Part shown: positions 50,431 through 59,999 of the stretch, piece after piece
Numbering within the stretch: the first letter of the stretch is position 1
Layout: each line of letters opens with the position of its first letter
Source of the DNA: Tetraselmis striata
Taxonomy: Eukaryota; Chlorophyta; Chlorodendrophyceae; Chlorodendrales; Chlorodendraceae
NCBI GenBank assembly: GCA_006384855.1
Contig: VCJN01001573.1
Span: 1 to 64,000 of the forward strand
Length of the DNA stretch: 64,000 nucleotides
Direction of reading: 5' to 3'
Translations under genes and position numbers: made by a program
The notes under the pieces: model-generated
What the model was told of the DNA's origin: nothing
What the model saw: the letters and a program-made list of their open reading frames with translations, nothing else
The model's database searches: none

Positions 50431-53400
50431 AACTCCCACCTCCACACCTCCTTGTTTTCACAAGAGGCGTTAAACCATTATTTGTTTCTCGAACTCAGAT
50501 TGTGTCTATTTCCCGGTTTGTATCAGGATATGCCTGCGTGTGCATTGCTTGTGGCAGCTGCTGCAGTGCGGCCCATCACTGACCTGATGCAACCACACTG
50601 ACCGCACCGCCCCAGGACCACTGCGGCACGGATGCACAAGGAGGCGGAGAAGGAGAAGGCGCGCCGCAAGAACGACGACGGGCGCGACGACGCGGGCGGT
50701 ATCACCGGCTGGATCCGCCTGCGCGACGGCATCCAGGTGTCGCTGGCGGACGCCGACTCGGCCGACCAGGACGAGCTGCTCATGCTGGGCGCCGGCATTG
50801 CGTACAACACGGCCAGCGGGGCGTCCCCGCTGGTGCAACGCATGTACCAGCAGACGCTGCTCTCGGTGCGTGCCCCGGGACCGGTTGTGCGATGACAACA
50901 CCCGTGTACTGCCACGAGATGTACTGCAATGGCGCAGAGCATGTACCGCGGATCACAGGGCCTGCTGCCTCCCCAGAACTGGGCCAATCTGCTGAATACG
51001 GCCCGCACGGCCAAACAATAATCAATTGTTTCGCACCTTCTCAGCGGAATTTGCATGTTGTATTCGTTGTATATTTTGTATTTATCCCTGGGGGGCGTAC
51101 GGTGGTCAATATTGGCAGTGAGTGGTCTGCAAGTTGTCACATGTTATGGCTGTGGGAAAGTGGGATGTATCCCGGCGGCCTTGCGTGATTGCGTCTGCAT
51201 TCGGAGATGGGTTTGATAACGTTTGTGATGTCCAGGTACGTACCATTATTGTTCAAATTGCCACACGTAGTTTTCGAGTATCGCGGCGCTGTGCACTGCT
51301 TATTCTGTTGCAGACTGATTGTTGTCAGAATGCTTCCCTGCTCCAAACCCATTAAATGCTCCGAAACCATTACGGACACACCTGGGGTTCTCCTTATCTC
51401 TTCTCTCATATGCTGATGTACCCACATCTCTATTCTCTTCAAGTTGCACGGGAGTGCTGACTGGATCTGTACCGGTCATTGCAACACCGGCCACCCAACA
51501 CCCGAATACGCCCTGCTGCAGAATCAGCTGCCAGCAGGCACTTGTATTGTTTGGCAGCGCCGCGCGAAAGACATGGCAGCTTCTTTTTCTTCGCTGGTGC
51601 TGCCGAACTGACCGCCTTACAATGGTGTATCCCTGCCACTCATGGCCGCCGCAGGTGCCGGAGAAGGTCATGACGCAGAGCAAAAAGCTGCCGCCCATCA
51701 ACGTGCTGGTCGTGGACTATTCGTCCATTTACGGCACTGACTGCCCGGCCGTGGATACGCTAGTCATGACCAACGAGCTCGGCAAGGCGCTCACGTGGCA
51801 GGTCCGACCCATCCTCGAGAACTATTCCACCGCCCCACTGACGCCCAACAGCACACGCCCGTAGATTCCATTGATTCCACGGGATTTCCATTTCGAATTA
51901 TTTATGGTGATGGTACCTCGTATTGCTATACTCTTCCAGAACTGTGTTTCGCCTCGGTATGGGTACGGGTATCAGTACTGGAACCAGAATTCTGGAAGGT
52001 TGCGCCGGGTTACGACGCCCCTATGAAAATCGGGCTGACTTGCATGCAAGTTACAAGACTCTCGCTATAGTGCCGCTGTAGCTTCGTCTGCACTTGACCT
52101 CCGGCAGGCATCGCAGGCTCTCTTTTGCCCCCGGCGGTGTATATCACGGGGTATGTCAATGCCGTCAGCTCCCGGAGGCAGTTCCGTACTACCCACTGCG
52201 AGTACCGGCACCAGCACCTGTACATGTGAGAGAATGACCCCGCTGATGTCATGTCATACGACTACAGGTTTGTAATTCATGGAGGTTCAGGCAAGTACAG
52301 TTGTAATCCTTGAACGCCGTCGCGGCCATATTTCGATGGGATTCTAGAAGGTATCCGTATATGACGCCTGGTACCCAGCGCGCTACCAGGGTACCAGGTA
52401 GCTAATTAGCGCTATCTTATTCCACATGATCGCGAAAACTTCGAAGTTCTGGTACGGGTACTTGGGTACCCACGGTGGTACTATCACCACGACCCATAAT
52501 GATTAAGCGCATCTGGGAATAATAATACATAGGGTGAGCATCCAGCAAGGCAGGATACTCGTATGAGTCCGGAAAATCAAAGGGAGGGCGGCATTAGTAT
52601 TCCAAGCGTCGACTTCCCGTGCCGGGATGTCCATATATATATGGATCATGCATGTATGCATATATATCTGCATATATATGCATATATATATGCATGATCC
52701 ATATATATAACTACATATATATAACTACACATATATATTTATATATATGTACGCCATATAGCAGGATTTTTTAGAATAATTCTCTGGTACTGGTTGTTTT
52801 TCCTCTCGTACTGGTACGGTAGGCCTGCATCCATGAATGGCGGGATTAAAGTGGATTCCAGTGCTGATGCCACCAGTACGGGTACTTTTTTATGGTCCGA
52901 GTAATACTGTATGCTAAAACATAAGGGCGGTGCGTGCTTCACTCCGGACGAGTGACCTACGGCTACGGGTAGTCTGTATGATATATGAGCTAGCAGCAGA
53001 GGGCGATATCAAGAAATCACGAAAAAAATGACGATCAGAAAGGTCCTCCTGTCTATATGATATATATACTTATACATTAGCTAGCAGCAGAAGGCGATAT
53101 CAGGAAATCACCAAAAAAAAGGACAAGCAGAAAGGTCCTCTACGCCGACTGCGAGGTGATATATCCATCAGACCCTGCAAGGGTTTCACTGCTGCCAGTC
53201 CTGTCCCGGGGGCAGAAAAATAAAAAATGATCCTTTGTGCTTGCTGTGTGCTGCTGCTGCTCATACCGGTGTGAATTACGCAAACGCCACTAACAAATCC
53301 ACCGCTACAGGCAGTACAAAAAGATACACACAAGCCGCTAAAGGAAGCCCGTACTTATCCCTGCCGCCTATCTCGCTCTATATGTATGGGTACCGGTATG

Positions 53401-56400
53401 TGTTTTTAGGGTTTTATGGGTACCAGTACTACTTTATGGTGCGAGTAATATGCTTCTAGAATCAGGGCGATGCGTGCAGCGTGCTTCACTCCGTACAGTA
53501 CTGGCAGGGGTGTTGGAGAAAGAGTCTAGGAACATACGAGGACCCATACCAATACTATCAGACATCTTTGTCCCCTCCGTAGAGCGGAGGTCCCCCAACC
53601 CCCCGCCTCTTCCGAAGTCCGTTGTATGTGACGCCCCATGTGGTCGATTCCCGGCTCCCTAGTATCGCCGGCTCCCTCAGATTAGCCCCCATAGCCCCAA
53701 TATTCCCGGCTCCCCCAATGTCAGTAGGGCATGTCATGGGTTTGCGGGTTGGAATGCTGGTATAGATGCAATAATAGTCTAAAAGTCAAATTGGCCCCGA
53801 GTCATCGGCATAAAGCGTCTCATCCTTGACCACATGCGCCCACATTAGTCTTGGGTCTGGCATAGCCATTTAGACCGTTGCCTCATTCGAACCCCAAAGG
53901 GCCAATGCATCAACCAGGTGAACCTGGGACATACACGGGCCCGGTCGATACTGCCCTGAACTGACAGAGCCGGAAATCCATCTAGGGGCCCTCTGAGTAG
54001 GAGACCACTCTACCGAGCGTAGGGACCTTTTGAGTTGTGGTCCGCTCTACCGAGCGGACATACAACAAGTTAGGTTGGTAAAGGATTGCTTGTATTCGAA
54101 GCCCCTATTCGCCCCGTAATCGCCCTTGTGTCCGTACGGACACAAGCACCCGTAAACCGGGCAGACAGTCTAGGGGGATGTGACCAACCAGCCTATCTGC
54201 ACTTCGGCCCATTTTTCAGAGCCACATTCAAGTCGTGACATACCTTGGTACCGAAGCATTGCGTCTTTGTTACGAGATGAGATAGTACCGGTATGAATAT
54301 GCAGTGACGATTGAGCTATCACGGCACGGCCGGTCGTTAGCCGCCGACTTGCATATTTGTAGTCACTCGCTGCACCACTGAGCGCACGTTCCCGGATATG
54401 ATGGTCGGACCGACCAGGTGTAAGGATATGTACCACACAAATCCCCATGTGGGTACCCAGTGCCTGGTGCGTTTTGCGCAGTATCCTTACAGTTGGTGCT
54501 TCTACGCACGCATCGGATCCGGGTTCGATCCCGCGGAGAAACGTAAAATATGATATGATATCCCGCAATGTTGGACGACCCGGCCAATGCGGATCGCCAC
54601 CGAATCCAAGCCGAAACGTTGCTGGAGGAGGTCCTCCATCCTATGGGGGGGGATGGAGTGTAAGGATATGTACCACACAAATCCCCATGTGGGTACCCAG
54701 TGCCTGGTGCGTTTTGCGCAGTATGCTTACACCAGGGGACTCGAACGATTCCCCTATCCCGTAATGTTGATGAGTGGTCGAAATTGGTCCCTGGTGTGAT
54801 CAACTACACGTTAAGCGCTGAAATCCACATCGCCCAACATGAAATGCACCGTGTCGACCCGCATGGATTTTCGTCGAGAAGTATCAGGTACTTGAACGAT
54901 TCGTGTACGAAATCTGCGCCGTGTATGCCTTCGTCCGGACACGCATCTGATTTTCATCGTTTTGGGTATCACCGAGCAAGTAGTAAAAGTTTTCAGTACT
55001 TCTACCTGTTGTAGTACGATGTCAGTGGTCCATATTTACATATGACCTGAAATATAAGTACCTGAGCTAGCTGCAGGAGGCGATGTTATAAAATCACCAG
55101 AAAATATATACCGTATATCTTTTTATATAAATATATGGTATCGGAGTATACTACGAGTAATATTGAATCCATTACCCGTACTCTCACAATGTCGGTCCGT
55201 CCAATACACAGCACGACTCGGGGGCTAGCAATGATACATTGTTATGTAATAATACTACACGTGTACAAAAAGGAGTACAACAATGTGCGAAATCTTTAGA
55301 CGCCTACCAGTACACAGCAATAGCGACTATATGCGAATCGATGAATCTTTTACAAGGATATGGGCCCAGCGTCTGTGAGGAGATATTCTCACGATATATA
55401 TACGATACACTCACGCAGTGTGTCATCCACGGATCCACCGCGCTTTTGATAGTGCGCGGATATCAAAAGCTACCTCCTTACAGGAAAGCGCGGTGGATCC
55501 GTGGATGACACACTGCGAGAGTGTATGGTATATATATCGTGAGAATATCTCCTCACAGCGTCCCTTTCTCAAAGCGGCGAAGCCGCTGTGCTCTACAAGA
55601 AAGGTGTAATTTGATATATTGCCTATCTAAACGAGTAAACAACGGGAACTCAGGTCAGCAATGGTGTAACATGGCGACTGGTAGCTGTGTGCCGGTCCTG
55701 CGACTTGGTTCTCTTCTCGCATGGTCAGTTGATGGGGCGGCTTCAGCCGATGGCCCGGGGTCGCGACTTTTGGTATACCCATATGTATGGCACATGTGAA
55801 AGTGTTAGTAACAAATCCACCATTATTTGCACGGTATTCGTACCGGTACGGCGGTCGTACTAAATCCATCGATGAGTAGCGACAATATAAATGCCCCTAC
55901 GGGAGTCACGCTAAATTTTAAAAATCAGTAAATCATCTGCCATTACATATCTAGCTAGTCTCTAAACCACTCTTTCCGACCACGAGCAGATGTCGTCGGT
56001 CCACCGGTACGATAACGGTACCTGATGTACTGTGAGGGAATGTGCGCTGGTGGTGGCTATTCCGTTATGGTGGTGGTCAAGTATGATCTGATTACAGGCC
56101 GACAGGCGCCGTGCCTGATATATCAGGCGGCGCGATGTGGCCGACAGGGCGCGGGCGCAGCCCGTCATCTGACGGGCGCGCGCTACGCGCCTAATGTGCT
56201 ATGATGGTTAGGGCTAGTGAGGGTATAGGATATATCCTCACATGTACGGTGATGTACGATGATGGTGTACGGTACTGTACCGCGGCAACTCGGCGCGTTT
56301 AGGTATGAAGGATTTAGTCATCATCATCAGCAGCTGTCACCAGCAACTGTACTTGTACCCGGCGCGGCGGACGACCGTTCATCATCGGGGCGAGCAGTGT

Positions 56401-59169
56401 AGGCCAGCCAGTGACGCAATTTCCAACACCATTGGATCACGGTCTGAAGCACTGCCATCAAAATGCGCGGCACTGCCGACGAAGAGAATGACCTACCCGT
56501 CCGGGCATCGGCGACCAACTCAAGTAATGAGAGTTGGAGCAAAGCGTTGTCTTTCTAACAGGGCAAATTTTCATTCCGCGAGTGCGGTACATATGAAACG
56601 TAAAGAGCATTGTGCAAGGGCCCGGTGCCATACCTGGGGAAAATTCCCATTCCCAGTAAATTCATTTCCTCTGACTAGTACATGAACTCATACGCTCACC
56701 GATCACCGGTACGTACACACGTAGTCGGCTGCATGCCATCACGTTCACAGCCAGCGTGGGCCGGCCATGGAATCTTTGTGCCATGGAATCATGCAGAAGT
56801 ACCCCCTCTGCACAATGAAACGATGACGCATGAAGATACCAGGCACGCTCCATGGGGCGAATTGCTTCCTAATCACTGCAGGCGTGGCTAAGGTGGTGTT
56901 TCGCGAAATACTACATTAAGTCATTTCGCGAATACGCAACAGCATGTGTACCGGGCAGACAGGCGTACATTTTACACCCACGCCCGTGATACGTCCGTGT
57001 AGTATTCATGTATGTTATAAAATTGGAAACTTGGTGTGCCGACTTGGGAACCATAGGTAATGACACGTTCTCTTAAAACGTGTACGGCATTCATCTACAA
57101 CCTCGTACGCCCTTGCAAGTTCGCCTTTCTGCTTTGCATACGGCAGCTCCTATTGATTTCGGACCCCATAAGCATGAAAAGGACGCCTATATGCTGATTT
57201 CATACGCGGTGTCGCTCCGGTGCCAGGCCGGCAAAAGGTGTCGGTGAACCTCTTGCTCAACCATGAAGCTGCTTGGCCGCCCCGCTTACCTCTGGGAGTT
57301 GCGAGTCCCCTCCGCCAAATGTATGTATTTTCAAGCGCATCAGCGCGACTCAGCGTGGCATGCCGGGCAACGGTGCCACCCGCCCTGCCATGCTTTGCTT
57401 CCCCGGACTCGGCGTCAGCTCCGAAACCATGGCTTGCGGCCAGCTTGTTGGGTTTGGGTATTGTGACGGGCCTTGCCGCCCGGAGAGAATCATATCTACG
57501 CAAGGTGGACTTCACTCCACGAGGAGGGACAATACGGTTTGCTCCATGGGGTTGGTTGTAGGCATGGCACCGGTCCAGGTTGTAGTCTAGGGGAATATAT
57601 CGGTCAGGGAGTGTACCAGGACAAAGGTTGTGCCAGGGTCTCTGGTTTGGTGATGTCAAGGCTAACATCTCGTTCCGCTGCCCCCCACCTCCTGCGTGTC
57701 TGCCCACCTGCAGGACCACCAGCAGTTTCTGGGCCGCCTGCGCCGCGACGGGCGCGCCATATTCACCAACCTGGACACCCTGCGCCGCGCCACGATCGGC
57801 GTGGGCGAGCTCGGGACGGGCGGGCCGGAGCCCGGCTCTCCCCGCGACTGCGCAGTGCTGCTGCTGGCGGCGAGCAAGGCCGGCACGGCGCCGGCGGCGG
57901 TGCTGCCCAAGCTCGAGGCGGCACGCGCGGAGGGAGGCCTCGGCAAGCCCGCGCTCGCGGCCAACCTGCTGGTCGCGGCGTTTGGCGCGCTGCTGGGTGC
58001 GCCGCCGGGCGCGCGCGGCCCCGAGAAGCGCGCCTACGCTGGCGCCCCCAGCGGCCTGCCGGCCGGCGCCGCGGAGGCGGCCAAGGCGATGGCGGGCGCG
58101 GTGGGCAGCTGGGGCCCGCTGGTGCGCCACCTCGCGCGCTCCGACGAGGACCACGTCAAGCTGATCGCCGCGCTGCAGGCGATGGCGGAGGGTAAGAGCG
58201 ACTGGGGGGAGGTGCGCCCGCCCGCACTCCCTTTTGGCGACCCGATTGACAAACTGCCGCGTGTAGTATTATCGCAACGCCAGAATGTGCACGTTTCAAC
58301 TGCCATGATGAGGGGGTTGAAATGGCAGCAACTGCGCCGGTCTTACCCTCGATTAATAACATCTGCCTCTGCATTATGATATAGCAAGGCAGGCGTTAAC
58401 GGCATGACCATCCCTTGTGTTTCGGAATGTCACTATGCCAATCGTCACCCCTCCCCCCCTTGCCCCCCGCCCAGGCCGGCCGTGCCTACATGGACCTGTC
58501 ACCCCGCCTGCTCAAGCTGCTCTACGACGAGGACGTCGTCTCGGAGGAGGCGGTGCTCGCGTGGGACAAGCAGACCCGCGCGACCACCGGTAGGTGTCTG
58601 CCGTCCGATGCTCCCGCTTGCGGCATGCTTTCTGTTCACCCTCTGCTGGCTCTGTCCATCTGACTGCAGGGAGCGGTTTTTTTTAGCCCAAGCAGCTAAA
58701 ATATGTGCCAGAATTAGGCTTTCTAGGTTTTACAAAATCCTAAACTCCAAAATAATCCGACAGCACACTTCTGGTGCCAACGCTCCAATTGGACCGCGGA
58801 CCCCTAAATCCGACAGCACACTTACGCTGCCGACGCACCTATTGGAACCCTTATTACGAGCCTCAAGCTGGGCTTGCGTGCAACCGATTAGAACATCCTC
58901 GTTTGTTCCGCTATAGTCTCGCCTGCATTTGACCTCTGGCAGGCAGGGGCGGGGCCTCATTTCGCAACACATCCCGTGAATGTGCCCCCCCCCCCCACCC
59001 CCCCTCCCCCCTCTCACGCGATGACGCGGGGTGGTGGGGACCAACGCTGAATACCGCCTGCGGCATGTGCGCTGCAGGGGACTCGCGCTTCCTGAAGCTC
59101 GCGGGGCCCTTCATCAAGTGGCTGGAGGAGGCCGAGGAGGACAGCGGCGAGGAGAGCGAAGAGGAGTAG
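42478..59169 (+). CDS. Superfamily 2 helicase fused to a C-terminal eIF5-type W2 domain (23 exons)
   Basis: Exons 42478-42629, 42860-43279, 43649-43943, 45180-45335, 45870-46037, 46186-46389, 46739-46793, 46930-47006, 47143-47259, 47388-47480, 47618-47660, 47797-47978, 48245-48430, 48732-48956, 49236-49346, 49527-49697, 49851-49976, 50093-50190, 50616-50865, 51655-51801, 57714-58211, 58475-58589 and 59078-59169. All phases agree: 3,981 nt, about 1,326 aa. Residues 1-545 match no family I know. The helicase core has a Q-like RYPHQEEML (557), motif I STPTGSGKT (to 599), Ia YSVPTKSV, II DEPN (733-736), III SAT (764-766), V IYGTDCPAVDT (near 1070) and VI QQFLGRLRRDG (1095-1105). The C-terminus is W2-like: LLKLLYDEDVVSEEAVLAW, PFIKWLEEAEEDSGEESEEE, as in eIF5 and eIF2B-epsilon, where it binds eIF2-beta. 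The inferred role is an ATP-dependent RNA remodeller tied to translation initiation. Weak points: the 5.9-kb intron before motif VI, and GC donors after 46037 and 49976. Confidence 0.72.
44028..44057. repeat. Poly-G run flanked by GT microsatellites
   Basis: About 26 G within an intron of the helicase gene. GT repeats precede it (43980-44030) and follow at 44139-44167. Confidence 0.85.
44577..44643. repeat. (GT)n microsatellite
   Basis: About 30 GT units in the third intron of the helicase gene. Confidence 0.95.
44856..44955 (+). repeat. Dispersed repeat family R1
   Basis: AAGCCTCAAATTGGGCGTG, CGCTATAGTTCCGG, TTTGACCTCTGACAGGTAGGGCAGGTTCTCATC, in intron 3 of the helicase gene. Confidence 0.55.
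52040..52125 (+). repeat. Dispersed repeat family R1
   Basis: CTTGCATGCAAGTTACAAG, TCGCTATAGTGCCG, TTCGTCTGCACTTGACCTCC, GGCAGGCATCGCAGGCTCTC. Confidence 0.5.
52631..52709. repeat. AT-rich palindrome
   Basis: Left arm CCATATATATATGGATCATGCAT (52631-52653) is complementary to ATGCATGATCCATATATATA (52690-52709), with alternating AT in the loop. Confidence 0.8.
52985..53140. repeat. Tandem pair of dispersed repeat family R3
   Basis: GCTAGCAGCAGAGGGCGATATCAAGAAATCACG...AAAGGTCCTC at 52989-53050 is repeated at 53077-53137. Related copies lie at 41749-41792 and 55066-55105. Confidence 0.7.
53170..53320 (-). repeat. Dispersed repeat family R2, minus-strand copy
   Basis: The reverse complement reads GGTGGATTTGTTAGTGGCG, GTAATTCACACCGGTATGAG, an A/T-rich stretch, then CTGCCCCCGGGACAGGACTGG and GAAACCCTTGCAG. 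It matches 27390-27700 and, in part, 61930-62110 and 63670-63950. Confidence 0.6.
53870..54060 (-). repeat. tRNA-like tandem modules (possible SINE)
   Basis: On the minus strand two 37-nt modules stand in tandem: CCGCTCGGTAGAGCGGACCAC then AACTCAAAAGGTCCC, and ACGCTCGGTAGAGTGGTCTCC then TACTCAGAGGGCCCC. Each resembles a tRNA D-arm (A box) plus anticodon arm. Further on, GGGGTTCGAATGAGG near 53880 resembles a T-loop/B box. No complete cloverleaf with a 7-bp acceptor stem can be drawn, so this is not a functional tRNA gene; a tRNA-derived SINE or relic is the likeliest reading. Confidence 0.35.
54125..54146. repeat. Perfect 22-nt palindrome
   Basis: CTTGTGTCCG-TA-CGGACACAAG; identical to its own reverse complement. 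Confidence 0.85.
54417..54733. repeat. Duplicated 75-nt module with cloverleaf-like folding
   Basis: GTGTAAGGATATGTACCACAC ... GCAGTATCCTTACA occurs at 54418-54493 and 54658-54732, identical for about 65 nt. The ends pair (GTGTAAGGATA with TATCCTTAC), and three internal hairpins can form: GTACC...GGTAC, CCAG-TGC-CTGG and TGCG-TTTTG-CGCA. In copy 2 the 3' end is TATGCTTACAC, which loses one inner pair but extends the outer stem. Confidence 0.75.
55373..55558. repeat. Long inverted repeat / hairpin (fold-back element)
   Basis: Arms 55373-55446 and 55485-55558, 74 nt each with two mismatches, and a 38-nt loop that itself contains GCTTTTGATA/TATCAAAAGC. The outer ends read CTGTGAGGAGATATTC. RNA from either strand would form a long stem. 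It lies inside the giant helicase-gene intron. Confidence 0.9.
58848..58965 (+). repeat. Dispersed repeat family R1
   Basis: GAACCCTTATTACGAGCCTC, GGGCTTGCGTGCAACCGATT, GCTATAGTCTCGCCTGCATT, TGACCTCTGGCAGGCAGGGG; in the last intron of the helicase-W2 gene. Confidence 0.6.
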
Positions 59170-59315
59170 AGCGGCGGCAAACGATGCGGCCACCCGGCGC
59201 CGCATGCCTCACCTCGCGGCGGCCCGTGCCTTCCCGGAATAACCTCCTAGACACCGTAGTGCACCCCTCGCGCTGCGTGCGCCTTGCGGTGCTCTGCGGG
59301 GGCCTATGCGCGCGG

Positions 59316-59320
59316 TGTAA
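59316..59320 (+). promoter_or_regulatory. TGTAA polyadenylation signal
   Basis: TGTAA, 147 nt after the stop of the W2-containing gene. Confidence 0.5.
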
Positions 59321-59607
59321 CCACACACACACCACAGCGTACGTACCGGGATGGAAGGTAGGCGTACATTTCAAATCCACATCCATGATACATTCGTGTG
59401 TGTGTCAGGAAAATAGAAAATATTGTTCTGCCGACAGAAAGAATCAACACGTATTCACGTTTAGTTCAAATACGCCGTTTACAATCTGGCGCACCCTCTC
59501 ATTTTTCCAGGGTTATCCTTCCCGTTTTGCATAGGTCAGTTTGTACTGATTTCGGATACTTGGGTCTGTCAGCATGAAAAGTATATACCGATTACGTATG
59601 CTGTGAG

Positions 59608-59608
59608 T

Positions 59609-59647
<39 letters not shown>
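59608..59647. repeat. (CA)n microsatellite
   Basis: About 20 CA units downstream of the helicase-W2 gene. Confidence 0.95.
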
Positions 59648-59649
<2 letters not shown>

Positions 59650-59687
59650 CCCGCTTGCCTACGAGTGCTGACCGACCTATAAGAACC

Positions 59688-59820
59688 CTTATATAAGCCT
59701 CAAATTTGGGTTGCATGTGGCATATAATCAAAACACTAGAAACCTTCTCTGCGCAACATTAGTTAGGCAATTGTCTAGTTTCGTCTGGATTTGACCACTG
59801 GCGGGTAGGGCGGGTTCTTC
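59688..59820 (+). repeat. Dispersed repeat family R1
   Basis: AACCCTTATATAAGCCTCAA, TTTGGGTTGCATGTGGC, TTTCGTCTGGATTTGACCAC, TGGCGGGTAGGGCGGGTTCT; about 840 bp from the previous copy. Confidence 0.6.
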
Positions 59821-59999
59821 GTGGCATTGTTATTATCATTATTACCGTGTCAGCAGCCGTGCCCATGCTGCACCGGAATGAAAGCCCCCACCAGCAGCCG
59901 AAGCTGACATGCGAGGACTGCACCCAATGTCCGGGTCTTTCCCTCATCTCAACTCGCCTCTTGGGCGATGGGTGTACTGTCGGCAAATAGAATTCATCG

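Larger units (their letters stand above)
51802..57713 (+). other. 5.9-kb repeat-filled intron of the helicase-W2 gene
   Basis: Begins CAG|GTCCGA and ends CACCTGCAG|GAC. GC content is much lower than in the exons and no frame has coding character. It contains R1, R2 and R3 repeats, an AT palindrome (52631-52709), duplicated cloverleaf-like modules (54419-54733), tRNA-like modules (53870-54060) and a 74-bp-armed hairpin (55373-55558). The alternative reading is an intergenic gap between a helicase gene lacking its 3' end and an eIF5-like gene lacking its 5' end. Confidence 0.6.

Noticed and set aside
54350-54540. Functional tRNA gene suggested by GGGTTCGATCCC and GCTCAGTGGTGCAGCG motifs
   Set aside because: The motifs are on opposite strands, or lack a 7-bp acceptor stem and an anticodon arm at the right distance.
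57714-59169. An independent eIF5 or eIF2B-epsilon gene
   Set aside because: There is no eIF5 zinc-binding N-terminal half or eIF2B nucleotidyltransferase region upstream, and the first exon begins in the phase required by exon 20 of the helicase with a motif VI-like sequence. Kept only as the alternative to the fusion model.
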